From assembly GCF_001183865.1 (NCBI RefSeq), contig NZ_CP012020.1, positions 434,001-498,000 of the forward strand: DNA of 64,000 nucleotides, in the 5' to 3' direction. Below the pieces are notes generated by a model. It had not been told where the DNA came from and did not search any database. It worked only from the letters and a program-made list of their open reading frames with translations. The DNA is from Methylophilus sp. TWE2 (lineage in GTDB: Bacteria > Pseudomonadota > Gammaproteobacteria > Burkholderiales > Methylophilaceae). This document shows, piece by piece, positions 51,823 through 59,465 of this stretch. Position numbers and translations under genes: made by a program. Numbering within the stretch: the first letter of the stretch is position 1; each line of letters opens with the position of its first letter.

Positions 51823-53516
51823 TCGACTCACTCAACTTACCGGCCATAACAGACGAAATGACATTTTTTTCTTTCATGTCATTAACCAGTGTATTAAATG
51901 GCCAGACTGGATTCCAGATCAGTAAAACGCTGCTCGGGAACGGTTCCGCTGGAACGAGACTCGACTTTCCTTCCCATTTAACGAACTTCTGCAGCAATAC
52001 AGCTTACGCATACGGGTACCCTATAGATATAGCATTAAGTCACACTGTATTACCGTTCTATATTGCATTCCGCCCGTCCAACTTTGCTCGGGAATGTGTA
52101 CAAATCATGTCAGGGAATAGTGTCGAAACATTGAAATTCAAGCTAGGCCTACCGCCAGCCCATCTAAAAGACATCGCGTTTCTTAAGTACTGCCCAGTAT
52201 GCTTTGAAGAGGATATTAGTTCGTTAGGCATTGGATATTGGCATAGAGCGCATCAACTTCCTTCATCACAGGTCTGCGCCAAACATTCTCTGGCACTTGA
52301 AGAAATATCACTACGTGAAAACGGCGCGGATAAGAATACCCTGATGCTTCCATCTCGACACACGCCAAGTGTTTCAATTTGTCATGGGAGCACAATCAAC
52401 CAGCTTTTTGCAATTTCCGTAATTTCCAAAAATATCCTTCATCACAATCTTCCAAATGGCTTTAATCCGAAACAATTACAAAACGCCTATTTACATGGTT
52501 TGAATCAGCAAGGTTTCTTGACAAAGCGTGGGCAGATTAGAGCGAGTCATTTCATGCTGCGCCTGGAACAATATTTTGCACATTTAAAAGATATTCCAGT
52601 CTACGAAAGGTTATTACGATCAGAGAACATTCCATACTTTTTGAAATTAATCAGAAAACCACGCGGCTATTACAATCCGGTTGCGCATGTGCTTCTAATT
52701 CAATTCCTGTTCGGGACTTGGGAGCTATTCAACTCTGTATACCTATGGGAAAGCCAATTTCAATTGGATTTGGATACTGAGCCAGTGTTACAAGCCATAG
52801 AGATAGATGATCACCTGATAGAGATATCTCAGCGCCATGCTGCGGGCGAATCCCTCAGTAGTCTTGCCGATATTTTTGAATATGACTTGGGTACTTTGAT
52901 GCGAAAGTTGGGAAAGTCTGGCCTAGTCACCATAAACCGCCGACCTAAAAAGCTCACCCAAGAAATATTGGAACAGATAGAGGGTTTGCTTGATGAGGGC
53001 CATCAACTCAAGCATATTCAGAACATCACAAGCCTATCAAAAGCGACCATAGACAGAGTGTTATGTAGTCATCCCGACATTAAAAGACAGTGGGAAACCA
53101 AGCGAGCCGAGCGGATGAGGGATGCCAAAAGAAATGAGTTGAACGCTTTGATTGAAGTTAACCCTGAATACAGCAAGAGCGATATAAAAATGGCCATCAG
53201 TACAGCGATTAAATGGCTTTCAAGCAACGATGCCCAATGGCTTAATCAGATTTATAAATCAATACCTGATAAAAAAGTGGAGCGCATAGATCATCAAAAA
53301 CGACAGCGAATTGATTGGCAGAAAAGAGATGTTGAGTGCCTGTCAGCGTTACGCATGCTAGGCCATTTTGAGCTTGAGTGCTGGGAACGTTTAAAACCAC
53401 CGATTTTCCTCAGACGTTTGCCGGCCCTATCATTCACTCCAAGACTTGAGAAATTACCTCAATCGAAGCAGTGGATCTTCGAGGAGCTAAAACGGATGCA
53501 AAATTTGAAAGTCTAG
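51819..53516 (+). CDS. tnsD: TniQ/TnsD family target selector (first copy)
   Basis: A 565-residue protein. The TniQ domain holds a zinc site: Cys125-x2-Cys128 (LKYCPVCFEEDISSLGIGYWHRAHQL), His145, and Cys153-x2-His156 (SSQVCAKH). The long C-terminal part (300-565) has HTH-like segments (IEGLLDEGHQLKHIQNITSLSKATIDRVL), as expected of TnsD proteins that bind an attachment site. Length (Tn7 TnsD: 508) and operon position suggest this is the selector recognising the end of sodB. That target is inferred from the insertion site. Confidence 0.88.
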   Translation: MIDSLNLPAITDEMTFFSFMSLTSVLNGQTGFQISKTLLGNGSAGTRLDFPSHLTNFCSNTAYAYGYPIDIALSHTVLPFYIAFRPSNFARECVQIMSGNSVETLKFKLGLPPAHLKDIAFLKYCPVCFEEDISSLGIGYWHRAHQLPSSQVCAKHSLALEEISLRENGADKNTLMLPSRHTPSVSICHGSTINQLFAISVISKNILHHNLPNGFNPKQLQNAYLHGLNQQGFLTKRGQIRASHFMLRLEQYFAHLKDIPVYERLLRSENIPYFLKLIRKPRGYYNPVAHVLLIQFLFGTWELFNSVYLWESQFQLDLDTEPVLQAIEIDDHLIEISQRHAAGESLSSLADIFEYDLGTLMRKLGKSGLVTINRRPKKLTQEILEQIEGLLDEGHQLKHIQNITSLSKATIDRVLCSHPDIKRQWETKRAERMRDAKRNELNALIEVNPEYSKSDIKMAISTAIKWLSSNDAQWLNQIYKSIPDKKVERIDHQKRQRIDWQKRDVECLSALRMLGHFELECWERLKPPIFLRRLPALSFTPRLEKLPQSKQWIFEELKRMQNLKV

Positions 53517-53528
53517 AATAGCTCGGAA

Positions 53529-54794
53529 TTAATGAGGCCTATCCTTACTGTTTATCCTATTCAGCCTCTCTGTGCTTTTCTGCATCAACGCCTCTTTGAT
53601 CTGATTGAGTATTTCGCCGAACTGGTTGCCAGCACTTCTAACCACTTGCTCGAAATGCTCACGATTAACTCCAGGCCGTGAAAGAATTTCAGCTAACGTA
53701 GCTCCTTTATAAAAGTCAGCCAAAGCCTTGATAGTTTCAAGGGATAGATTAGTTAATGGAGGTAAGCCGTATTTGATCAAATTTTGACGAACTTGGTCGT
53801 AGTCCCCTCCGATGTCATCAGCAATTGCTTTACCGGTTCCGAGATTCTTTATGTAAATCTGTCTTAAATCGTTTCCACGCCAAAATTCGGCATTTCTTTT
53901 GATCAGGGCACGACGTGGTTTCAACTCCATGTTCGAGGAATTATTTAGCGTCATTAATGCCTCATCCGCTGAGTCGAATAAAACAGCCGCAGCCAGTACA
54001 TAATTAGTGACATTGTGATTTTGCAGACGGAACACCGCCGCTCCATCAATCGTTTTCAATGCCTTATTAGTCACTTTGGCTTTTAGTGTGGGAAAGTTAC
54101 GCAATAGCCAATCTGAAGATATTTCTTCGACCAATACGTCACTAATACATCTGGCAGATTTAGCCGGCGAAGTATTGAATCCTGCTTTCTTTGCCTGCTG
54201 CTCCAGCACCAATGACACATGATCAGCTGACAGCGTTAATGAATTGCTGATTAAACCATCAAATATCTCAACGTACTTTTGTATGATTTCGTGCTGACTC
54301 TCAAGTGGCTCTTGAATAATCGATTGTTCGTGAAGCAAACCAAATTGACCTGGGCCAGGAATATCATCAAGAGATGAGAAGCCTAAACGACACTTGTGCT
54401 TCAAACACCAATCAATGCCAGTCACTTGATGGATTCTTCTGAGATAGGGGAACCCTTGCCCAATATACTCCCAGTCTTCCTCAATGCATTGATGGCAAAA
54501 TTTGACAGGCTTCTGCATTTTACGCATTGAAATGCTTATTTGATGCGCTTCACTGTAGGTCTTGAAATAGATTGCATGTTTCGCAGGAAACAACGTATTT
54601 TGCTGTATCAACTCCTTGACTGGCCGATCAAGCAATTTAGCTATTTTGGGAATTGAATCCGGTGAATCGTGGGGAGGTAATGGAGCGATAAGTTTATTGA
54701 GCTGTGGAATATCTAAACAGCTATTTTGGACTGCGAGACGGCTAAAGTATCCATGCAGCCATTCTTCAGGCATCAATGCTGAGACTTCGAGCAT
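53529..54794 (-). CDS. TniQ/TnsD family protein (second copy, convergent)
   Basis: A 421-residue TniQ protein from MLEVSALMPEEWLHGYFSRLAVQN; the longer upstream frame lacks support. A zinc site is visible: FCHQCIEEDWEYIGQGFPYLRRIHQVTGIDWCLKHKC. The C-terminal region has HTH-like character (KNLGTGKAIADDIGGDYDQVRQNLIKYG). It lies on the opposite strand, 12 bp from the first tniQ stop. A second TniQ in a Tn7-like element may give an alternative target route, such as plasmids. No Cas gene is present, so this is not a CRISPR-guided element. Confidence 0.85.
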   Translation of the reverse strand: MLEVSALMPEEWLHGYFSRLAVQNSCLDIPQLNKLIAPLPPHDSPDSIPKIAKLLDRPVKELIQQNTLFPAKHAIYFKTYSEAHQISISMRKMQKPVKFCHQCIEEDWEYIGQGFPYLRRIHQVTGIDWCLKHKCRLGFSSLDDIPGPGQFGLLHEQSIIQEPLESQHEIIQKYVEIFDGLISNSLTLSADHVSLVLEQQAKKAGFNTSPAKSARCISDVLVEEISSDWLLRNFPTLKAKVTNKALKTIDGAAVFRLQNHNVTNYVLAAAVLFDSADEALMTLNNSSNMELKPRRALIKRNAEFWRGNDLRQIYIKNLGTGKAIADDIGGDYDQVRQNLIKYGLPPLTNLSLETIKALADFYKGATLAEILSRPGVNREHFEQVVRSAGNQFGEILNQIKEALMQKSTERLNRINSKDRPH

Positions 54795-54997
54795 TGATCT
54801 CTTTTCTTTTGACGGTGTAACCAAACCGCAATTATGGTTAGTGCTATTAGACCCAGCGTTCCAATAATCGCTAAGAAATAAGCAACATTGAGCATATAGA
54901 ATCTCGGCAATATCTATCAATAAGACGCTTTAATACTACTTGATTTTGAGACAATAGGCGACCCTTGAATGTTCTGTATTTTACGATTCCGCAGTAA

Positions 54998-55070
54998 GCT
55001 AATCATTAATTTAAATAGTCTGCCATCGCAGTAAAGTGAGGTTACCTTGAGCAAAGATAAAATCAGGCCT
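54998..55070 (+). repeat. About 73-bp inverted duplication, copy B, with truncated small ORF
   Basis: It matches 43786-43857 in inverted orientation at about 90 per cent. The TTG start and SKDKIRP codons are kept, but the frame ends after 12 codons (TAG at 55083). It marks the right edge of the block that holds the tns genes. Confidence 0.8.
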
Positions 55071-55105
55071 AACTTTGAGAATTAGTGAAGGTGCACTTAC
55101 CCCAG

Positions 55106-57028
55106 TCATTTATTCGACTTGCTAGTGAATAATCCAAACCCAGCTAATGCAATTAAACCTACCAAGGTTTGTGAGGTGATCGTTTCCAGCGTTGGATACA
55201 CCCCTAACCACTCGATGCGCGGTATGGCTGAGATTACATTGACGCCTATCCATCCGGCTTCTTGTAGGGCAGACATGCCTTTGCCGATCAACACTACAGC
55301 CAGAATAACTACCAGGACGGAAGTGAATGAAAAGAAACGCCCCAGGTTCATTCGCGCACTCGTATACAGCATTCCCCAAGCAATCAAGGCCAGTAGCAAT
55401 ACCGCTGTTATAAAGCCACCTGCAAGAGCAGTATTATTGCCGTCAGCCATCAATGCAGAGTAAAACAATACAGTTTCAAATACTTCTCGATAGACAGCAA
55501 TAAATGAGAGTGCAAATAATGCCCAGACAGACTTGCTTGAAATGGCCTTAGATAATTGACCTTTAAGATATTCCTGCCACTTACCAGCACTACTTTTCTG
55601 ATGCATCCAAAGGCCGACACTCAGTAGGACTACTGATGCAAGTACCGAACCAATCCCTTCAGTCACTTCTCTGCTAGTGCCGCTAATCCCTATCAAATAG
55701 GTTGCAACAACCCAGGTTAAAAGCCCTGCCAACAAAGCACTGATCCAACCACGATGCACGTGCTGAAGCAGGTCTGGCCTTTCCGTCTTTTTCAAAAAGG
55801 TGATCATGCCAATCACAATTAAAAGTGCTTCTACACCTTCACGTAAAAGTATTGTGGCTGCGCCAATGAACGTTGCCGTTGGATCAGCCTTCGAGTCCTG
55901 CATAATAAGATCAACCCTGGTGAGCAACCTTTCCAAATTATCTGCCGCATTTTGTGCTTGATCGACAGTTCCTTTTGTCACCGCTGACCGGTAATCAAGC
56001 ATGGCTGTTTCAACTGATACAAGAAGCTCTTTGTTTCTAGCACGGAGCATGGGCTCGATTGGCTCAAAACCATCCAAGTAGGCTGATAGCGCTAATTGAG
56101 TTGCCAGCGGTACATTGCCTGACTTCTTAGCTTCCAAGCTTTGTATAAGCTTAAGTCTGGACAAGGCCAGACCTTTCGCCTGATTTTTTTCAACTAGGTC
56201 AGGATGGGTTCTCAGATAGGCGACTACATTGCGTACAGTATCTGCGGGTAATGTCTCGGTTAATGAAGTTTCAGTAAGCGTGCTGAGTTTATCCAAGCCA
56301 GTGAAGCGTTGCTTGATGTTTCCATCATTGTTATCCCAAAGTATCTTCCCTTGGTTCTGCATGTCCTCATTATGTGAAAGCGTGCCAATAAAGAATGCCA
56401 AGGCCCAACGATCCTCTTCAGGCAGCCTAGCAAAGCTTGGCATCGAAGTACCATTCACACCTTGAGAGATGACCTGGTAAAGCGCCATCAAACTTCTTGA
56501 TTTTGCACGGTCAGCATCAGTGAATGCGATAGGTTCAGGATCTAGTGTGGCAGCAAGTGGGCCATCTCCATTCCCTGTAGCACCATGACATGAAACACAT
56601 TGCACCGCGTAAAGTGATTTCCCTCTGTTCAAGTCTGGAACAGATTTAGGGGCAATGGGAATTGGATACGCGGATAATAAGACTGCGTTTGCGTGATGAG
56701 CTAAACGCGTAATGTCTGAATCAGCGGCTTTATTGGTAACAGCAACCCGTAATTGGTTAATCGCTTCAGCAATTTGAGTCTTAGCTTTGTGAGCTGGCAA
56801 TGAGGTTAATAACTTGTCTGCATTCTCAACAAAGTCCTGCATTTCAGCATATTCGGCTTCGCTGACGACAACGCCATCTTGAACGGCGCCACTGTAATCG
56901 ACGGCAACATAGTCTAATAATTGCCATAGTTGTTTTGGGGCATCAGCCTCTTGGCCCTGAGCATGTACTGAGCCTGTAAAAATTACCCATGCAGCAAGGA
57001 AACGTAAAAACCAATGATAGATTGTCAT
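55106..57028 (-). CDS. Cytochrome c-FTR1 fusion permease (PbrT/iron permease type)
   Basis: A 640-residue fusion. Signal peptide (FLRFLAAWVIFTGSVHAQ), a cytochrome c domain with CVSCHG near residue 145 and a likely axial Met (TSMPSF), then an FTR1 permease (about 395-635) with seven helices. FTR1 metal motifs: LLREGVEALLIV and a second, AVYREVFETVLFY, in place of REGLE. Such fusions are Fe(II)/Fe(III) permeases, and the same architecture is PbrT, which imports Pb(II) in lead-resistance loci. The metal-resistance context makes PbrT-like function possible; iron is the alternative. Confidence 0.82.
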   Translation of the reverse strand: MTIYHWFLRFLAAWVIFTGSVHAQGQEADAPKQLWQLLDYVAVDYSGAVQDGVVVSEAEYAEMQDFVENADKLLTSLPAHKAKTQIAEAINQLRVAVTNKAADSDITRLAHHANAVLLSAYPIPIAPKSVPDLNRGKSLYAVQCVSCHGATGNGDGPLAATLDPEPIAFTDADRAKSRSLMALYQVISQGVNGTSMPSFARLPEEDRWALAFFIGTLSHNEDMQNQGKILWDNNDGNIKQRFTGLDKLSTLTETSLTETLPADTVRNVVAYLRTHPDLVEKNQAKGLALSRLKLIQSLEAKKSGNVPLATQLALSAYLDGFEPIEPMLRARNKELLVSVETAMLDYRSAVTKGTVDQAQNAADNLERLLTRVDLIMQDSKADPTATFIGAATILLREGVEALLIVIGMITFLKKTERPDLLQHVHRGWISALLAGLLTWVVATYLIGISGTSREVTEGIGSVLASVVLLSVGLWMHQKSSAGKWQEYLKGQLSKAISSKSVWALFALSFIAVYREVFETVLFYSALMADGNNTALAGGFITAVLLLALIAWGMLYTSARMNLGRFFSFTSVLVVILAVVLIGKGMSALQEAGWIGVNVISAIPRIEWLGVYPTLETITSQTLVGLIALAGFGLFTSKSNK

Positions 57029-57050
57029 TCAAGCACTCTTAATTATTTTT

Positions 57051-58001
57051 TTATCCCACTCTTGGAAAGATACGGATATAAACTAGTTCACTAATTAATT
57101 CGACCACAGTTTGAGTGACGATGACTGCAGGTATGACAGGAATTGCTCCAGGCACGGCTAAAGCGAGTGGTAACACTACAAGTGAGTTACGAGTTGCAGA
57201 GCTAAATGACACGGCTCTTTTGGCCGTGGTTTCCAGTTTGAATAGGCTCGATACCACCCACCCAATGACAGGAGCAATGATCGCAAACGCTACATAGATT
57301 GGTACGGCTTTAATTGTTGCATCTAGCGCTGATTCAAGCTGAGGAACCAATGCCGCAATCACTATAAATAGTACAACCGCAGTTGCAGGCACTGGGCATA
57401 AACCAAGCACCGTTGAAGCTTTCTCGCCAATGGCAGACTTTGCAGACCACAGCTGTACCACCCCGGCTAAAACCAATGGCACAGCAATTAACCAGATAAA
57501 GGCATGAATGAAAGGACCTATTTGCACAAGGCTGGCAGCGGATTCACCCATCATGAAATTTAGATAACCCGGCAACAAAAGCATCTGAAGTATGAGCAAT
57601 GCAGGCGTCGAGGCCAGCAACAGTCGAGCGTCCGCTTTACCTAAATGTGAGAACGTCACCACATAATCAATGCATGGAGTCAGCAGCACAAATAAGACAC
57701 CTAGTTTGATCATAGGCGAGTCTGGTAGAAATTGAGTTAGAAACATAACCAGCAGTGGAATCGCCACAAAGTTAGATACCAACAACGCACTTAGAAACTT
57801 TATGCGTGTAAATGCTCTACCCAAATCAGACAGTGGCACTTGAAGGAATGTGACAAAAAGCATGAATGCCAACGCAGGATTGATCAAGTCACTTAAGCCA
57901 CCATCCACTTTAAACATCAGCGAAATGGCCGCTGCCAAAATCACCGCAATAAAGTAAATGGATATTTGATGGTTCTCTAGTTTTTCACGAATGGCCTGCA
58001 T
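57051..58001 (-). CDS. ACR3/bile-acid symporter family transporter, likely arsenite efflux
   Basis: About 316 residues with ten helices, of the BART superfamily that includes ACR3 and SBF symporters. Seen: LINPALAFMLFVTFLQVPL, LLTPCIDYVVTFSHLGKADARL with the ACR3-type cysteine in TPCIDYV, and SSATRNSLVVLPLALA. The TPCIDYV cysteine is the expected arsenite-translocating residue. It is divergent from an ArsR-type regulator with a shared dyad operator. The ATG at 58001 has GAGG upstream. No arsC or arsH is present, so another oxyanion or metalloid cannot be excluded. Confidence 0.78.
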   Translation of the reverse strand: MQAIREKLENHQISIYFIAVILAAAISLMFKVDGGLSDLINPALAFMLFVTFLQVPLSDLGRAFTRIKFLSALLVSNFVAIPLLVMFLTQFLPDSPMIKLGVLFVLLTPCIDYVVTFSHLGKADARLLLASTPALLILQMLLLPGYLNFMMGESAASLVQIGPFIHAFIWLIAVPLVLAGVVQLWSAKSAIGEKASTVLGLCPVPATAVVLFIVIAALVPQLESALDATIKAVPIYVAFAIIAPVIGWVVSSLFKLETTAKRAVSFSSATRNSLVVLPLALAVPGAIPVIPAVIVTQTVVELISELVYIRIFPRVG

Positions 58002-58046
58002 GATATTGATCCTCATAATTCAGGCGAATGGTAAATGAGATCATTT

Positions 58047-58080
58047 ATTATTTCAATACTTGTTGAAGTATTGAAATAAT
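58047..58080. promoter_or_regulatory. ArsR-type dyad operator
   Basis: ATTATTTCAATACTT and its exact complement AAGTATTGAAATAAT (15-bp arms) surround GTTG. It lies between the divergent ACR3-like gene and arsR, as expected of an ArsR operator repressing both. Confidence 0.82.
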
Positions 58081-58113
58081 AGTATTTTGCTGCTTATATT
58101 CGTAGGGCACCAC

Positions 58114-58488
58114 ATGAATCCATCACGTTTAATGAAAGAACAGCAAGCACTCGACAGTTTCGCAGCAATCGCACAAGAAACTCGGCTACGCATCATCCGC
58201 CTTTTAGTTGTTGCCGGGGCTGAAGGTCTGTCAGCAGGTGCAATCGCGGAGCAGCTAGGAGGTGTATCACCTTCTCGTATTTCGTTTCATCTTAACCATC
58301 TTGAGCAAGTCGGGCTGATTGTCAGCCGTCGTGAGGGACGTTCAATAATTTACAGCGTAATTTTTACTATACTTTCGGATCTGGTAGCCTTTCTGATGCA
58401 TGATTGCTGCCAGGGCCACTGTAAGTACTGTGATCAAGCGATTGCATTATTTGAGATGTGTGAGGGCAGGCCAAGCGACTCCAAATAA
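58114..58488 (+). CDS. arsR: ArsR family metalloregulator
   Basis: A 124-residue winged-helix repressor. HTH: IIRLLVVAGAEGLSAGAIAEQLGGVSPSRISFHLNHLEQVGLIVSRREGRSIIYSV. The effector cysteines are C-terminal, in HDCCQGHCKYCDQA, giving CC-x3-C-x2-C, rather than the ELCVCDL box of classical ArsR. This C-terminal Cys set fits As(III)-binding variants of the type found with ACR3. The ATG at 58114 matches the N-terminus MNPSRLMKEQQALDSFAAIAQETRLRI. It should repress itself and the transporter until metalloid binds. Confidence 0.85.
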   Translation: MNPSRLMKEQQALDSFAAIAQETRLRIIRLLVVAGAEGLSAGAIAEQLGGVSPSRISFHLNHLEQVGLIVSRREGRSIIYSVIFTILSDLVAFLMHDCCQGHCKYCDQAIALFEMCEGRPSDSK

Positions 58489-58546
58489 ACAAATGCGCTC
58501 TCTATTTTTTGACTAAAGTTCCCTTAACGATCTGATTTAAAATGCT

Positions 58547-58607
58547 TTGATACTTTATTACGAAAAAGTATCAATAAAAAAGCCTCTAAAACTCAATTTA
58601 GAGGCTT
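58547..58607. terminator. Double hairpin in the transposon right end, terminator mimic for sodB
   Basis: Hairpin 58547-58572 (GATACTTT/AAAGTATC) and hairpin 58580-58607 (AAGCCTCTAAA/TTTAGAGGCTT, loop ACTCAA). On the minus strand a T-rich TTTTTATTG follows, so it can terminate sodB transcripts entering the element. Both hairpins parallel those at 22013-22096 in order and sequence. Confidence 0.7.
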
Positions 58608-58610
58608 GTA

Positions 58611-58689
58611 AGTAACGGTTTTATTGTTCGCTTCTTTTTCAAAAGTTACGGTTTTATTGTCGGAGTTACGGTTTTATTGTCACCAAATA
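58611..58689 (-). repeat. Transposon right end: three close TnsB-binding sites
   Basis: On the minus strand an 8-bp terminus TATTTGGT is followed by GACAATAAAACCGTAACT at 58664-58681 and 58644-58661, and a variant GAACAATAAAACCGTTACT at 58611-58629. Tightly packed sites are the Tn7 right-end layout. This end faces sodB, as Tn7's right end faces glmS. Confidence 0.87.
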
Positions 58690-58694
58690 GACGC
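58690..58694. repeat. Target-site duplication, right copy (GACGC)
   Basis: Identical to 22159-22163 and directly next to the right terminus. It lies 7-11 bp after the end of the sodB stop codon. Confidence 0.75.
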
Positions 58695-58700
58695 TGCGAA

Positions 58701-59282
58701 TTAAGCAAAGTTCTTCGCTGCAAATTCCCAGTTCACCAGGTGGTTGAGGAAAGTTTCAACGAATTTAGGACGTGCATTGCGGTGATCGATGTAGTAAGCA
58801 TGCTCCCATACGTCGATGGTCAGCAACGCTTTGTCGCCAGTGGTCAGAGGTGTGCCCGCTGCGCCCATGTTGACGATGTCAACAGAACCATCCGCTTTTT
58901 TCACCAGCCAGGTCCAGCCAGAGCCGAAGTTGCCAACTGCAGACGCTTGGAAGGCTTTCTTGAACTCTTCGTAAGAACCCCACTTGGCGTTGATGGCAGC
59001 AGCTAAATCGCCTGTTGGCTCACCGCCACCGTTGGGTGACAGGCAGTTCCAAAAGAAGGTGTGGTTCCACACTTGGGCGGAGTTGTTATAGATGCCGCCA
59101 GAAGATTTTTTGATGATCTCTTCCAATGGAGCGTTTTCAAACTCGGTGCCTTTGATCAGGTTGTTCAGGTTAGTCACATAAGCTTGGTGATGCTTGCTGT
59201 AGTGGTAGTCAAAAGTTTCTTCTGACATGTGTGGGGCCAATGCGTTTTTTGCAAATGGCAAAGCTGGTAAGGCGTGTTCCAT
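58701..59282 (-). CDS. sodB: Superoxide dismutase (Fe type)
   Basis: 193 residues, the length of enterobacterial FeSOD. The start at 59282 follows AAGGAAACCTCC and gives [36 protein letters not shown]. Metal ligands: His26 ([11 protein letters not shown]), His in NHTFFW ([15 protein letters not shown]), and the [11 protein letters not shown]sp and His near residue 157. The protein converts superoxide to O2 and H2O2 in the cytoplasm. Its 3' end is the attachment site of the transposon; the coding sequence is intact. The transposon end now supplies its terminator. Confidence 0.95.
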   Translation of the reverse strand: MEHALPALPFAKNALAPHMSEETFDYHYSKHHQAYVTNLNNLIKGTEFENAPLEEIIKKSSGGIYNNSAQVWNHTFFWNCLSPNGGGEPTGDLAAAINAKWGSYEEFKKAFQASAVGNFGSGWTWLVKKADGSVDIVNMGAAGTPLTTGDKALLTIDVWEHAYYIDHRNARPKFVETFLNHLVNWEFAAKNFA

Positions 59283-59465
59283 GGAGGTTTCCTTTTTTGG
59301 TTTGTTGAAATAATTGCCTGCATTTTTAATCCGCAGGCGATGTGACGTTAGAGTCACGAGACTGGCAAAGGTTTACTAATTTAGTCGGGTTATTTTGCCA
59401 TATTTTTCGGACTTGCAAAACCTCCCTCTAGCAAAATCATAGGGCAGAGAGATAACACAAAGAGG

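Larger units (their letters stand above)
22164..58689. mobile_element. Tn7-like transposon inserted downstream of sodB, carrying CBASS and metal-resistance cargo
   Basis: A 36,526-bp element bounded by GACGC direct repeats and by inverted arrays of TnsB-type sites. It encodes TnsA, a split TnsB, TnsC and two TniQ/TnsD-family proteins. Cargo lies on both sides of the tns operon: a CapH/CapP-like pair and CBASS, then czc/cad/LPS-modification genes, FlgB, ZIP and MgtC, and on the right FTR1 and ars-type genes. The right end is 7-11 bp beyond the sodB stop codon, analogous to Tn7 downstream of glmS. No TnsE, Cas genes or CRISPR array were seen. Boundaries are read by eye; the empty-site sequence of a related strain would confirm them. 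Confidence 0.88.

Noticed and set aside
54924..54957. GACGC followed by GACAATAG near 54.9 kb, resembling an internal transposon terminus
   Set aside because: Spacing between the two motifs is wrong (21 bp instead of 8), and the ACCGTAACT half of the TnsB site is absent. Probably chance.
22164..58689. CRISPR-associated transposon (type I-F or V-K)
   Set aside because: No cas gene, repeat array or guide-like repeat was found; targeting by TniQ/TnsD is sufficient.
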